From Phoronis australis (lineage: Eukaryota > Phoronida > Phoronidae), in assembly GCA_002633005.1 (NCBI GenBank), contig NMRA01000015.1:107509-130926 (forward strand): 23,418 nt of DNA. The letters are read 5' to 3'. Within the stretch, counting starts at the first letter, position 1. Each line of letters starts with the position of its first letter. Below are positions 7,463 to 17,138 of this stretch, in pieces. The notes below the pieces were generated by a model. That model made no database searches. It worked only from the letters and a program-made list of their open reading frames with translations, and was not told the DNA's origin. A program made the translations under genes and the position numbers.

Positions 7463-9707
7463 CTGCAATCATTAAAGGTGTACTCTCAAGTTTAAACATG
7501 TAAGTACAATTTGTGAAGTTGAATATAAGAAAGCAACTCTCTTCACACCAGCCAGCCGAAAGTGACATGGAAAACTTTAACAGTACATTGTTGACTCAGC
7601 CTATGACATCATTACTAGACAGAGAACTAAATCTGTGTGTGGCATTCCAGTTGTACCTGGATTTGACTGTTGCCCAATGGGGCTCATATCAACAAGTGCC
7701 CTTTATGTCTATTATATTCATTATGCAAGCAATTCAATCAGTTCTTGAATTATATCTGTGGTCTGGGAATGATGCCTCGTATTTGGAAAAGAAATTATAT
7801 TGTGGAAGAGTATTTAAGCGCAATATGCTTCCAACCCTATGACAATTTTGTGAACAAAGGGACATATAAGGTTAGGAAAGGTTTCGGAATGTATCTTTAG
7901 TTGTTCTTGGTTTCAACGGACAGTGCTAATCAATTGTTATATGAAGCACAGCTTAGGAAGGTCAAACTTCAAAGTATGTTAAAATGAAAAATCGGTTTGT
8001 TTAAGCCAAAAATAACATCTATGAGTTCCATTTTCATTGCAGAAGAGTTAAACTGCCTGATTTCACACGAAAATTTTTGTGAGGAGCTTAAAATTAATCA
8101 AACCATTAGACATCAGAAGGCAATTATCATATTACCAAGATAGCAACCTAATAACTTTAAATGAAATTTCTTCATAAGCACAAGTTAGTGAATAATCAGT
8201 CTACCATACTTTCAGAATACTAAAGACACATCAACGCTAAGCAGAACAATGTGTGATTTCTAGGTGTCAACAACCAATAGGAGAAATGACTTAAAGATAA
8301 TTAAGACCTTCATTAAGACAAGTTTATTACATGGTCAGTTGTTAGAATTAGACAAATGGGACTTTTTATGAATTTTAAAAACATTGACAACTGTAGGACG
8401 GAACAGATTTTTATAATTAAGTACTGTCAAACCACAACAGACAATAATAGAAATTAACTTAGTCATTGATATATAATTTTTTTTCTGTAATTAAGTAAAA
8501 CTTTATTAATGATTAATCTGTTCAGTGTTTTTCATACTCAATGTTTTGTGAAATGCAGACAACGTTTATTTGGTTAATTGTTGACAGTAACTCATAAGCC
8601 TAAAGAGCTGGTTTTGTTTTTTAAATATGATTGTATAGTAAACCTGTTCAAATATTGTATAATAAACCCGTTCAATCATTTTCCTCAGACACTGAACTCA
8701 CTTCACAAGGGTTAAGCCAATTAAGATGCAGGTGCCCAGTCTGTTAATTCATAATAAATGACAAAAATGCAGAAGTTGAAATAACCGAGTGCTCAGGCAT
8801 ATTCCAGTCTGTGTTTATCACTGCATGCATTCAAATGGAAGGCTAAAACATAAACGCATTATCAGAGACAATTGCATACTCGTAATGGCCGTGTGTAGTA
8901 AAGGTACCCCAACTTGAAGACGGATGAGTACATATCCTGAGTGGAACGTATTGGAGTGTCTACAGTTTTCTCAAACAATTCTATGATTATAGTTGCAATA
9001 CAGAATGCAATGGAGTGTCTACAGTTTTCTCAAACTATCATTATAGCTGTAATACACAACTTGATGCCATATTTCCTATATGAACAAAACCACAAGAAGG
9101 AAACATAGGGTGATTATCACAAAACATACCCTGAAACTTTTGCTAATACTTTTTTCCAAAAGAGGCAGGAATGTCAAATTTTGCAGACCGTCAACTTATG
9201 TTTTCAGCTCATGCTGATGTTGAACATTTTTTTAATGCAAGCACTTTTGGCAGTGTACCAGTGGTTTTCCTTGACGCTCGTTGCATTTAGTGTAGTGAAG
9301 CATCAGGAGGCGGGAAATGTTGGTAAAGATGGCCTCGTTGAGCTGAGACAAAGTTTTACAACTATGAATTTAGGCACTTTTACAGTATCTAAGCACAACT
9401 CGATGCACCTTACCAAATTTAAAAATACACGCTGCTCAATCATCAAATACATCCACTGAGCACGCAACCAACAAGCTGAGAAAAGAAGGTGATAAGCAGC
9501 ATTTAGCAACCTCTTTACAGCTCATGTTACAGCTTTTGTTCATATTGTGCAGGCTTATGCACAGTGTCAACTCCATAGCTCAAGCATAAAAAATATTAGC
9601 CAAAGTTTGGAGCTAGTTTTAAGAGAATCGCTCTACACTAGTCCTTGTCCAACATTCTACATCCAAAACTGGTGACACTTAAACATACATGAGGGCATTT
9701 CTCATAC
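7463..9707 (-). other. Intron 7 of the CUB gene
   Basis: This 2.2-kb intron separates exon 7 (upstream in transcription) from exon 8. It contains a 59-bp tandem duplication at 8953-9060 and a short duplicated TTGTATARTAAACCYGTTCAA near 8632-8675. Open frames on the plus strand (7513-7842, 9171-9290, 9181-9459) show no domain I recognise. Confidence 0.7.
8953..9060. repeat. 59-bp tandem duplication
   Basis: GGAGTGTCTACAGTTTTCTC occurs at 8953 and 9012. Related sequence (CAAACWAT...ATTATAG.TG.AATAC) follows each, so the unit is about 59 bp with a 10-bp deletion in the second copy. Confidence 0.8.
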
Positions 9708-9943
9708 CTTTGTCTGTTTTGTGACTCATGAACATAAAGTAAGCCTTGAAGCCATTGTCGGAGTGCGTGTCATTATTGGAGTGAAACACCAACTTGAGCC
9801 CAACTGCACTATGATGGGCTGGAATAGGGCCTGGTGAGGCATCATCATTGCCACAATAACGCTGGTAAAACAAGTCACTGGTCAAACTGCTATTGGATGG
9901 ATCCGGCATCAGGTGGTAAACTTCCAGCCAATCACCAGTGCAG
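9708..9943 (-). CDS. CUB gene exon 7: back half of CUB-C
   Basis: This 236-nt exon lies between GTTTCAG and GTATGAG. Joined to exon 6 it reads GD-S-CTGDWLEVYHL, then an insert with NSSLTSDLF, RYCGNDDASPGP, VGLKLVFHSNND and DNGFKAYFMF. Cys3-x-x-Asp, Tyr-Cys4-Gly and the Asp-Asn-Gly-Phe strand are present, so CUB-C is complete. The loop between strands is longer than in a standard CUB. The Asp at Cys3+3 and the Asp just before Gly-Phe are retained, but the usual upstream Glu ligand is a Lys in my hand alignment, so calcium binding is uncertain. Sequons NSS and NDT are present. It exits in phase 1 with linker MSHKTDK. Confidence 0.92.
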
Positions 9944-11028
9944 CTGAAACATTAGATTTACATAAATTATGTAAAGCTCATTAAAAAATTGCTATTTGCA
10001 AAGGGTCCGAAAACTAGTGGCACTTCAGCACATTAAGGACAGCTTCCAATTTTTCAACAGAAGCCAAAAATTTTGGGTACTTTTCAATAAAAGTTTTACA
10101 TCACTATGACTTGTAAAGGTGAGGGTTTAAACTGAAACGCTCACCATTACACAAAACTGAGTGAAATCATAAAACCTTTAAAACAACCATAAAACTGTTC
10201 ATTTATCAATTTCTAAATTAAAATAATGATAGAAAGTACATTTTAGATAGCAAACCAGTTAGTCCCCAAGCAATTTTTACCAAACATTTTTTGGCCTGGC
10301 ACTTATTCCAAACCAGCGCCTATTCAACACAGCCAGTTTTGCACTCACTGTGTAGACTGTTGTTACCAACTGCATGGAATGTTTGATACCTTTATATAAA
10401 TAAATATTGTTTTGAACAGTGTTCATTTCACTTGAAAATGATATCCAGATGTTATTAACAACTTTACAACAACCATTACATCACTCATGATTTCTAACGC
10501 TTGCAGTGCATCTATTCATCATTTCCACGCAGTAGACCCTAGAGAATTCTGCGAAACAGTGAATTGTGGTAAGCATTGTTTTTTCAATTAGCATTCAATT
10601 AGCACCTTGGCGTTTATTTAGAGTAGTGTTTTTTCTGCTTTTGCCCGGAGCTTATTGGAGACCGAGGCTCAAAAGACTGCTCCACCTAAGAAACACTACA
10701 GTATACAGGAATGAAACAAGAGGATTTTTCAGACAACTAAAAATAAGAACAAGAATTTACTTTTTACAAAATTTCAGTGAGGACATTTTTTGAAAGTTTG
10801 CTAAAATCGCAGTACTTAAGCAGTCTCAATATCACACTCAACTGCACAATTTCCGCACCAGATTCTGATAATGCTTGAACAAAATCGACCTCTTAAAAAT
10901 AATTACTGGCAGCAAATTAGGCAAGCAGGCCTGCCATTTCATGGAAAGTAGTCATCCAGGGAGTCATCATTAATTTCTCCAAATGATGACTGCCTTAAGA
11001 TTACAATACTTCACACATTGTCCATTAC
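9944..11028 (-). other. Intron 6 of the CUB gene (inside CUB-C)
   Basis: This 1.1-kb phase 2 intron splits CUB-C just before Cys3. It is AT-rich, with no repeat or gene recognised. The 75-codon plus-strand frame at 10566-10793 has no recognisable features. Confidence 0.7.
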
Positions 11029-11245
11029 CTGTCTCCAGTTTTTCCGAAACCAAAGAAACGGAAAGTACTAAATGACACCATTGTGCCTTCGCCAGGCAGA
11101 GCCCTGAACTCGTAAACACAATCCATATCACTGGGGTACGTCAAAGGATGGCGTGGTGAGTTGAACACCCCCGACTTGTGCCGAGAGCTGAGGTAAACGA
11201 AGTGGCACTTGTTCTCTTGGATGGGAGTTCCTGGGATAGCGAAGT
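11029..11245 (-). CDS. CUB gene exon 6: linker and front half of CUB-C
   Basis: This 217-nt exon starts after ACTTGCAG and ends at AG/GTAATG (phase 1 in, phase 2 out). It opens with a linker, DFAIPGTPIQENK, followed by CHFVYLSSRHKSGVFNSP, RHPLTYPSDMDCVYEFRA and VSFSTFRFFGFGKTGD. Cys1, the S-P-x-x-P-x-x-Y-P segment and Cys2 are in place. The F-x-I-P-G-T linker and the S-R-H-K-S-G-V-F-N-S-P-R-H-P run are what I recall from SOL-1-like CUB proteins. The polypyrimidine side of its acceptor lies in a local 46-bp tandem duplication (11252-11343). Confidence 0.92.
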
Positions 11246-11251
11246 CTGCAA

Positions 11252-11343
11252 GTAGGAGGGCAGTGGGATTAACAACAGTGTTGGTCAAACTAATGTTGTA
11301 GGAGGGTAGTAAGAGTAACAACAGTGTTGGTCAAACTAATGTA
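11252..11343. repeat. 46-bp tandem duplication beside a splice acceptor
   Basis: AACAACAGTGTTGGTCAAAC occurs at 11271 and 11317, each preceded by a GTAGGAGGG-like stretch. The first copy overlaps the upstream splice region of the exon that starts at 11245. Confidence 0.75.
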
Positions 11344-11396
11344 GAAGGGGAGTGGGGAAATGGTATCATAATTATCAATTATGGTATCATTAATTT

Positions 11397-11580
11397 GCTT
11401 CATTCACAAGTCCCAAGCCAACTCATTCTCACATGAACACACACACACACAAACTTCACAAATATATAACGTTCCAGTGTTTACAACATTTGTTTCATTC
11501 CATAAGTCCAAGTCAACTCATTCTCATACGAGCACACGCACACAAACTTCACAAATATAGAACATTCCAGTTTCAATGTT
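11397..11580. repeat. ~95-bp tandem duplication
   Basis: Two copies share TTCATTC, then AAGTCC, a CAACTCATTCTCA block, an ACACACACAAACTTCACAAA run and ATATA-ACRTTCCAGT, starting near 11397 and 11493. The (AC)n content differs between copies. Confidence 0.75.
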
Positions 11581-11755
11581 ACAGTGAGTAGCTTCCCAAA
11601 ATTTAGAGCAAACCTGGTGTTTTTAAAAATGATCAACTCAGTTATAACATGACAAGTACATAACTGTAAAAAGCTCAGACTGTACTCTATTCTATACACT
11701 TACAGGGTGGAAAGAAGCAGACACCATATGAGAGGAACATTCACCATAGACTTAC

Positions 11756-11949
11756 CTTTAATAAAAGTGTAGGACAAGTTGAACCCTGTGCCACTGATCT
11801 GTCCACCAGAGCTGTTGAACTCGACCACTAGGCGGGGATTGGACGAGAACATAGGGCGGGGTAGAGCCGAACCGCACAACACTCGGTTAGGGCTTGATGT
11901 GACAGGGCTCTGACCGTCCAGGTAAAACGACACCTTGGCACTGCTACAC
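11756..11949 (-). CDS. CUB gene exon 5: back half of CUB-B
   Basis: This 194-nt exon runs from a GACCAG acceptor to a GTAAG donor. Joined to exon 4 it gives KFA-R-CSSAKVSFYLDG, then PNRVLCGSALPRP, NPRLVVEFNSSGG and GTGFNLSYTFIK. Cys3, Leu-Cys4-Gly, the F-x-S strand and the closing Gly-Phe-x-x-x-Tyr strand are all present, so CUB-B is complete across exons 4 and 5 with four cysteines. Alanine sits at Cys3+3, where calcium-binding CUB domains have Asp. This domain has therefore probably lost that calcium site. Sequons NSS and NLS are present. The next residue is split (phase 1) and joins the linker DFAIPGT of exon 6. Confidence 0.92.
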
Positions 11950-12640
11950 CTGGTCATGTGTAAAACTCATTAGATCGAGATGTAGTCATACATAACACAA
12001 TACATATCACTTAGTCGGCAATAATTATTTCTATGAACTAGACTTCCAGTGGACAGTGGTGATAGTGGGGAGGGGTCATCAGTCTTATTGCTCCCCGAGC
12101 TATAATTATATTCTAGTTACGCCACTGCCAATGAAGCATTCCAAATGCAGTTCAGATAAAATAAGCAAAGTTTAAGACAGTCATTTGACAAATCTTGAGA
12201 AAAGAGCAATGCATATGGAGGATTACATATGGACAATTATGGTGGTATGATGATCACATAAAACTTAGGAAAATGGCGGAAAATATTAGATTGCATTAAG
12301 TGCATGCAGGATTGTAGAACACTGTCCATCAACTATAACCCTATCACTATCTTGCAACAATGCTGTCCATCAAGTACCCCATCACTATCTTGCAACAATA
12401 CTGTCCATCAACTACCTCCTCACTATCTTGCAACAAGGCATATTGCATCATGTCCTCACTATAGAACAAAATGGCTATTACACGGTATGAAAACCGAGAA
12501 ATTCAAGTGGAATTCACCATCACACGTCGCAGGTTCCGGCTATAGTGGGAAATACAGGTCAAGACTCTAATTGAAGAAGAGCAAAATGATGGGAAACATT
12601 GAACTTTGTTCAATTTTTGTGGCGTGTGCAATACATGTAC
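11950..12640 (-). other. Intron 4 of the CUB gene (inside CUB-B)
   Basis: This 691-bp phase 2 intron splits CUB-B just before Cys3. It contains a 38-bp minisatellite at 12322-12438. Confidence 0.75.
12322..12438. repeat. 38-bp minisatellite, about 3 copies
   Basis: The unit ACTATCTTGCAACAATRCTG plus TCCATCAASTACCYCMTC begins at 12346, 12384 and 12422. A partial copy (CTGTCCATCAACTATAACCC) precedes at 12322. The last copy is truncated. Confidence 0.85.
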
Positions 12641-12821
12641 CTAGCAAACTTGGGCATGTCCAACTTGTTCATAGTCACCTTGACCTTCTCCAGGCGTTGA
12701 CTGTCTTTCAGGCCATCCAGGAAGTAGAAACAGCTGGTGTTCTGTGGGTACTGACCAGGAAAGTTGGGCGACGCCAGAGTACCATTTGACTCACCTTTAC
12801 TACGGATGACCTGGTCGCACT
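12641..12821 (-). CDS. CUB gene exon 4: front half of CUB-B
   Basis: This 181-nt exon starts after TTTCACAG and ends at AG/GTACATG (phase 1 in, phase 2 out). It encodes ECDQVIRSKGESNGTLASP, NFPGQYPQNTSCFYFLDG and KVTMNKLDMPKFA. These are the classic first-half CUB elements: Cys1, then Gly-x-Leu-x-Ser-Pro-x-Phe-Pro-x-x-Tyr-Pro, Cys2 and the following hydrophobic strands. N-glycosylation sequons NGT and NTS fit a secreted or extracellular location. The position normally aromatic after Cys2 is Tyr-Phe rather than Trp. The exon ends just before Cys3, which opens the next exon. Confidence 0.9.
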
Positions 12822-13725
12822 CTGTGAAAATTTATAGATAGGAAATAACTGCCATCCTCGGGAAGCTCTTTAAGTTTCACAAAAGTAGAAATGATGTCAA
12901 CTTTTTACCAAAAAAACCAGATACACAAGAAAAAATAGCATCCCTGACCCTATTTGCCTTGTGCGTGAAACTCTACCAATATTCGGAATTAGGTACATGT
13001 GTCTATATGAGACACTTGAGAAAACCAAATATAATGCATGCAAAATTGGACTTATCTGTTTACAAAATGATGTCAATGTGTATACAAAAACCTCTCGTTT
13101 CAGGTTTCAACTACAGACGACAGTGATTTCTAAATCAAGGCTACTCCAAATATCAGTCCAGTCCATTGGAAAGTATTCTCGTGCACTTTTGTACACGACA
13201 CGCAGGCCAATTATCAACCCCTGTCCAAAGAGATACTAAAACCATAATTCATCAACGCGTACCAGAAAACTGAAACCTCACACATCTACTTCAAAAACCA
13301 CCAGCTCTAATCCACATCAGTTTATTTCAGCCTGTGTTTTATTGCCTTGAATCCAGCGCTAATACCGCTAATGCTGTACTTGCTCTACCTCACACAAAAC
13401 GACCTTAGATCAGATTCCCGGATAAACGAGCTTCTTGATGACGGGAAGGGCACAAACCTACTGACACAGTACCACGTGCTATGAAACAGGCGGAGATTTT
13501 AATGTAGCAACAGTAAACCATCAGCCACTTATGAAATTAACAGATATAAAGGACAACTACCTGACTGTCTATAGCTGAAGTTTAGGTGTCAGCACCGATG
13601 TGTGAAGCACTTGAGCAAAAAAGATTTCTTTGAAAAAATGCATTCGAATAATACACGCACACACGCTCAATAAAAGTCGTAAGTCACTACTGCATTTTGG
13701 TAAATGAGCAGTACATTTTACAATG

Positions 13726-13995
13726 CTCACCAGCTCAATGCTCACCACCTAAATGGTCACCAGCTCAATGGTCACCAGCTCAATGCTCACCAGCTCAATG
13801 CTCACCAGCTCAATGCTCACCAGCTCAATGCACACCAGCTCAATGCTCACCAGCCCTGTGCTCACCACTTAAATGGTCACCAGCTCAATGGTCACCAACT
13901 CAATGGTCACCAGCTCAATGCCCCCCAGCTCAATGCGCACCAGCTCAATGCTCACCAGCTCAATGCTCACCAGCTCAATGCTCACTAGCTCAATG
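13726..13995. repeat. 15-bp minisatellite, 18 copies
   Basis: Eighteen units of CTCACCAGCTCAATG run without a length change. Variants CTCACCACYTAAATG at 13741 and 13861 are each followed by units starting GTCACC, giving a 120-bp (8-unit) higher-order pattern. Because 15 is a multiple of three, every unbroken frame yields a pentapeptide repeat (CSPAQ, HQLNA; VSIEL on the other strand). These long frames are repeat artefacts, with no start context, splice sites or partner exons. Confidence 0.95.
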
Positions 13996-14140
13996 CTAAC
14001 TGCAGCATTTTTAATCAAAAAGCTATTCAGATTTTGGAGAAACGAAATCACTAATAATTTCAAGAATATAGTAATTTACATTTTGTTTACTTTCCTTTTT
14101 AGTTATTATACTTATTGTGTAACCAATTCCTAAGGCAAGT

Positions 14141-14154
14141 CTGCCACCTAGTGG
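14141..14154 (-). promoter_or_regulatory. Isolated CTCF-core-like box
   Basis: The minus strand reads CCACTAGGTGGCAG, an exact match to CCASYAGRKGGCRS. It may be a genuine site or a scrap of the repeat family found at 4062-6956. Flanking sequence does not clearly match that repeat. Confidence 0.3.
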
Positions 14155-14859
14155 CAATAATTGTCACCCTGGGCACACCATAAATTCTTGCTTTCCACTC
14201 TTTAATAGTCAAGGCTTTACATTGCTTAAATTCCCTGCAACTGACTTAATCTTTGAATAACGCACAGAACAGCAATAACTGCTCACTGACTCCGGATGCT
14301 TTAGGTCAGATTGTTATAATAACTTTGCGATCAATATTTGATGGTAGAGAAGACTACCGTACAGGAGCTACTTTGTGCAGAATTACAAGGCATGCGGACG
14401 AATTCATTAAAAATATTGTAATGACAGTAAATGTTTCATTAAACACACGCCTTGACATTGATTTTTTGCAAATTAATTGTCAATTTTTAATATAGATGAA
14501 CTGTCTGTATTTCATATGGAGTAAGATGTCACAGGCGTTGTCCAAAGACATTAAGACAACAACATTTAACAATCTACCATTATAACACAACATGTAACAA
14601 TCTACTATAATAAGACAATGCACTCGTGGGCATTCATAACAATATAGAACCCATGATCAAACAAAGAGATCTGGCAATTACTTTTTTTCGTAAATTGTTG
14701 AGTTTTACTTATTTTCATCAATGATGAGTTAAGAACTAATCCAAGGTTACAGTACCATGAAAATACGATAACTTCATTCTCTCATTTTTTAAAAAAGTGA
14801 ATATTTAGTTTCACATTACTGACTTATTCAATGTTTATACATAGACAAATAACACTTAC

Positions 14860-14904
14860 CAGTGCCACGGATATGGAAAGCATTCTCACTATTGACAAAA
14901 CGGC
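14860..14904 (-). CDS. CUB gene exon 3: 45-nt linker micro-exon
   Basis: A very short exon lies between TTATAG and GTAAGTG, with phase 1 on both sides. It encodes RFVNSENAFHIRGT plus split glycine and glutamate codons. Joined to its neighbours it gives FVNL-G-RFVNSENAFHIRGT-E-CDQVI, so it forms the linker between CUB-A and CUB-B. The length is a multiple of three, so skipping it would keep the frame and shorten only the linker; it is a candidate alternative exon. The call rests on strong splice consensus and perfect phase agreement on both sides. Its shortness makes it less certain than the CUB exons. Confidence 0.7.
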
Positions 14905-16447
14905 CTATAAATGAAGAGAAAAGTAGCCAACGAGTAGAAATGGCAGAGTAAACATACGTCAGCTTAGGTCATGAATATCACTGGCAATCCAGAGTAGACA
15001 TCTGTACTTTGCTAGACTAGAAACCTGCTAAAAACCAGACATCTAGTAACAGTTGCAAGATGCCATCAAATCAAGACAACCTAACATCATAAGAAGACCA
15101 AACAATATTTCATAAAATGACAACAAAACACTTCACGCTGAACTTGATACAATACGATTAAAAGAACATCCTCTACATATCACAAGTGTGTGTCTTCCTT
15201 AAGGTTAAGTACGATCTTATTGAAAAGACTACATATTTAGCTAAATATCTACAAAACTATAGATTTTTGACTCGGCAAAAAACATATTTCATGAACGTAA
15301 AAATAGATAGTTTTCCAAATATCATTCCATTTTCATTTTATGCAACTTATTTTTTTCATAAAAACCATATCAATCTTATTTTTTCATAGTCCTTCATCCT
15401 GAAGTGGATCATATAAAACTCCATCTTTAGGCAAATCTTATGCTATTAAACAGGATTTGCACGCAAGTGGACGAGAAAGCGTGCGTTGTTTACCCAGAGT
15501 ATCCAGTCCTCAGCACATCAAAGGATTGATGGCGCTGTCACAGATTGAAGTGAGAGAGTCGCTATTGGGATTGGCTGAACATGTTGGATGAGATAATTAC
15601 GGTCGTAAACTAAGACGCCTGCTTAACGTAGGAATTTTAAAGTAAAAAAACTAACAATAAATAAGGCATACGACCAATATGAATAGTGAATAGCAGTCGT
15701 CTTTAAATTCTTAAAATCCAATTTATGCATTTAAGAGAAATTAGAGAATAGGTTTTCTTTAGCATTGCGGCTGAGCAACGAGCATTAATTTGAGAATCGA
15801 TTAGGATGGGTTAGTCACAGTCTGGCTTAGGCTCACCAAGTGTAGGAGTTGTCTCATGCAATTCCAAACATCATTTTGGAGACCAATATAGTATCTGAAA
15901 TTTTATGTGAATCTAATGTGCAATTTCTGAGATACGATGTCCCAAAACCGAACATATTTCTAGAGTTCTACATAACCTTAAAGATGTATTTGCATGCTCC
16001 TAACTATGATAATGTATTGCAGGAACTAGAGGACAATGCTATTTGAAAATCATCTATGCTAAACTAAGTGCAGTTCTATTCATTGACAACTTGTAAATGT
16101 GAAAAAAATCTGCAAACAGGTGACCCTTGCACTAATAACGTACCTCGTGGGCTCACATAGCCCGTGTCAAGTAGTATATTCTCCATCACCACGTCATGAT
16201 ACTTACTGGATAAGGTTCAGTGAATTGCGGTGGATCATTTTTGTCACAAACCTCATTCAATTTTCAACCTAATTAATATTCACATCGTCACTATATGTTG
16301 TTTCTAAGTAATTTGACCAAGTAATCACAGAAATAATGAATTGGCCTGCAATTTCCACCTTGATGCTTCTAAGAACACTTCTAAATAACAACTTGAATTT
16401 TACTAATAACTATAAAAAGTTCGAAACGTCAATTATCTGCTTCTCAC
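14905..16447 (-). other. Intron 2 of the CUB gene
   Basis: This 1.5-kb phase 1 intron is AT-rich with no repeat recognised. It contains a possible alternative 5' exon at 16144-16186. The frames at 15186-15389 and 15849-16046 (plus) show no known domain. Confidence 0.65.
16144..16186 (-). other. Possible alternative first exon (speculative)
   Basis: A short minus-strand frame starts with ATG and reads MENILLDTGYVSPR, then a G followed by a strong GTACGT donor in phase 1. That phase fits the micro-exon at 14860-14904. No acceptor upstream keeps the frame open from exon 2, so it cannot be an internal exon between 2 and 3. There is no signal peptide and no promoter evidence. Confidence 0.15.
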
Positions 16448-16585
16448 CTAAATTAACAAACTGATCACTAAACTCGTAGAATGCTTTAAACCCCCTCCTT
16501 TTTATTTCGTATCCAGGCTCTAGTTCCCAGTAGGTGCGATACTCTTTCTTTTGTGATTTGGGACGTCCACTCTTTGTCCTGAATT
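16448..16585 (-). CDS. CUB gene exon 2: C-terminal strands of CUB-A
   Basis: This 138-nt exon starts after TTACAG and ends at a GTGAGA donor, with phase 1 on both sides. Joined to the previous exon it reads ...SLHI-E-FRTKSGRP, a basic stretch (PKSQKKEYR), then YWELEPGYEIKRRGFKAFYE and FSDQFVNL. The ending GFKAFYEF matches the Gly-Phe-x-Ala-x-Tyr strand that closes most CUB domains. The basic insert between the F-x-S strand and the GF strand is longer than usual. The join across a 5.98-kb intron is supported by frame, by splice sites and by the way both halves complete one fold. This exon follows the large intron that carries the 26-bp minisatellite and the hAT-like element. Confidence 0.85.
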
Positions 16586-17138
16586 CTGTAATAAGAAATG
16601 GAAAGAGTAAGCCATAACGTTAGCAAACAAAGGCAGACAATCTCAACTGTTTTAAATTGCACAACGGAAAGATCAAATGACTAAAAATGTGGTAAAAATT
16701 GCATAGCTATGAACAGAACTACAAACTTGTGCGTATATTATAACTTATCATTATTCACTTGTTTTTAGCAGGAATCCATATGGCATTCCGACCTCCGATT
16801 TTTAATTGGGGGCTGGTAAAAATCTCAAGTCGCTATGAAGTCAGAACAATTTGGCAAAACTTGTAAGGGCCCGTTTATGAACCATGCATAGGTAATGTGT
16901 GAGTCTTCAGGGGATATTGGGCCCGGTAGAAAAATTGGCAACTAGCGAGCACACAGGACAGTCCAAATTGTTTTATGTTGATCAGTCCTTCAATTCAGGT
17001 ATCTTGCTTACACGATGCACTCCCGCATTCAAATTTCAGTTCATTCTTCGAGTTAATAAAATCACTTTGATAAATGATTTGATATACTGGTGCACACAAT
17101 TGCCACAATGCATTGCTCACACAGTTAACGCAATAGGT

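Larger units (their letters stand above)
11246..11755 (-). other. Intron 5 of the CUB gene
   Basis: This 510-bp phase 1 intron between CUB-B and CUB-C consists largely of two local duplications (11252-11343 and about 11397-11580), with a short (AC)n run near 11439-11452. Confidence 0.75.
12822..14859 (-). other. Intron 3 of the CUB gene
   Basis: This 2.0-kb phase 1 intron lies between the linker micro-exon and CUB-B. It contains the 15-bp minisatellite at 13726-13995 and one isolated box matching the CTCF core at 14141-14154. Nothing else is recognised. Confidence 0.7.

Noticed and set aside
7513-7842. A 109-codon plus-strand frame beside exon 8
   Set aside because: It starts inside the intron opposite the CUB exon and shows no domain or splice context; most likely chance.
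9171-9290. A 39-codon plus-strand frame (starts MSNFADRQLMFSAHADVEHF)
   Set aside because: Composition is protein-like, but it is short, intronic, on the opposite strand, and matches no family I know.
13697-14133. CSPAQ / HQLNA pentapeptide-repeat proteins
   Set aside because: Both are translations of the 15-bp minisatellite. The opposite strand is also open (VSIEL repeat), and the frames end soon after the repeat.
16205-16260. An exon encoding CDKNDPPQFTEP on the minus strand, before a GTAAGT donor
   Set aside because: It looks protein-like, but every acceptor nearby is in the wrong phase for the preceding exon and gives an early stop. Exon 2 joins exon 3 directly.
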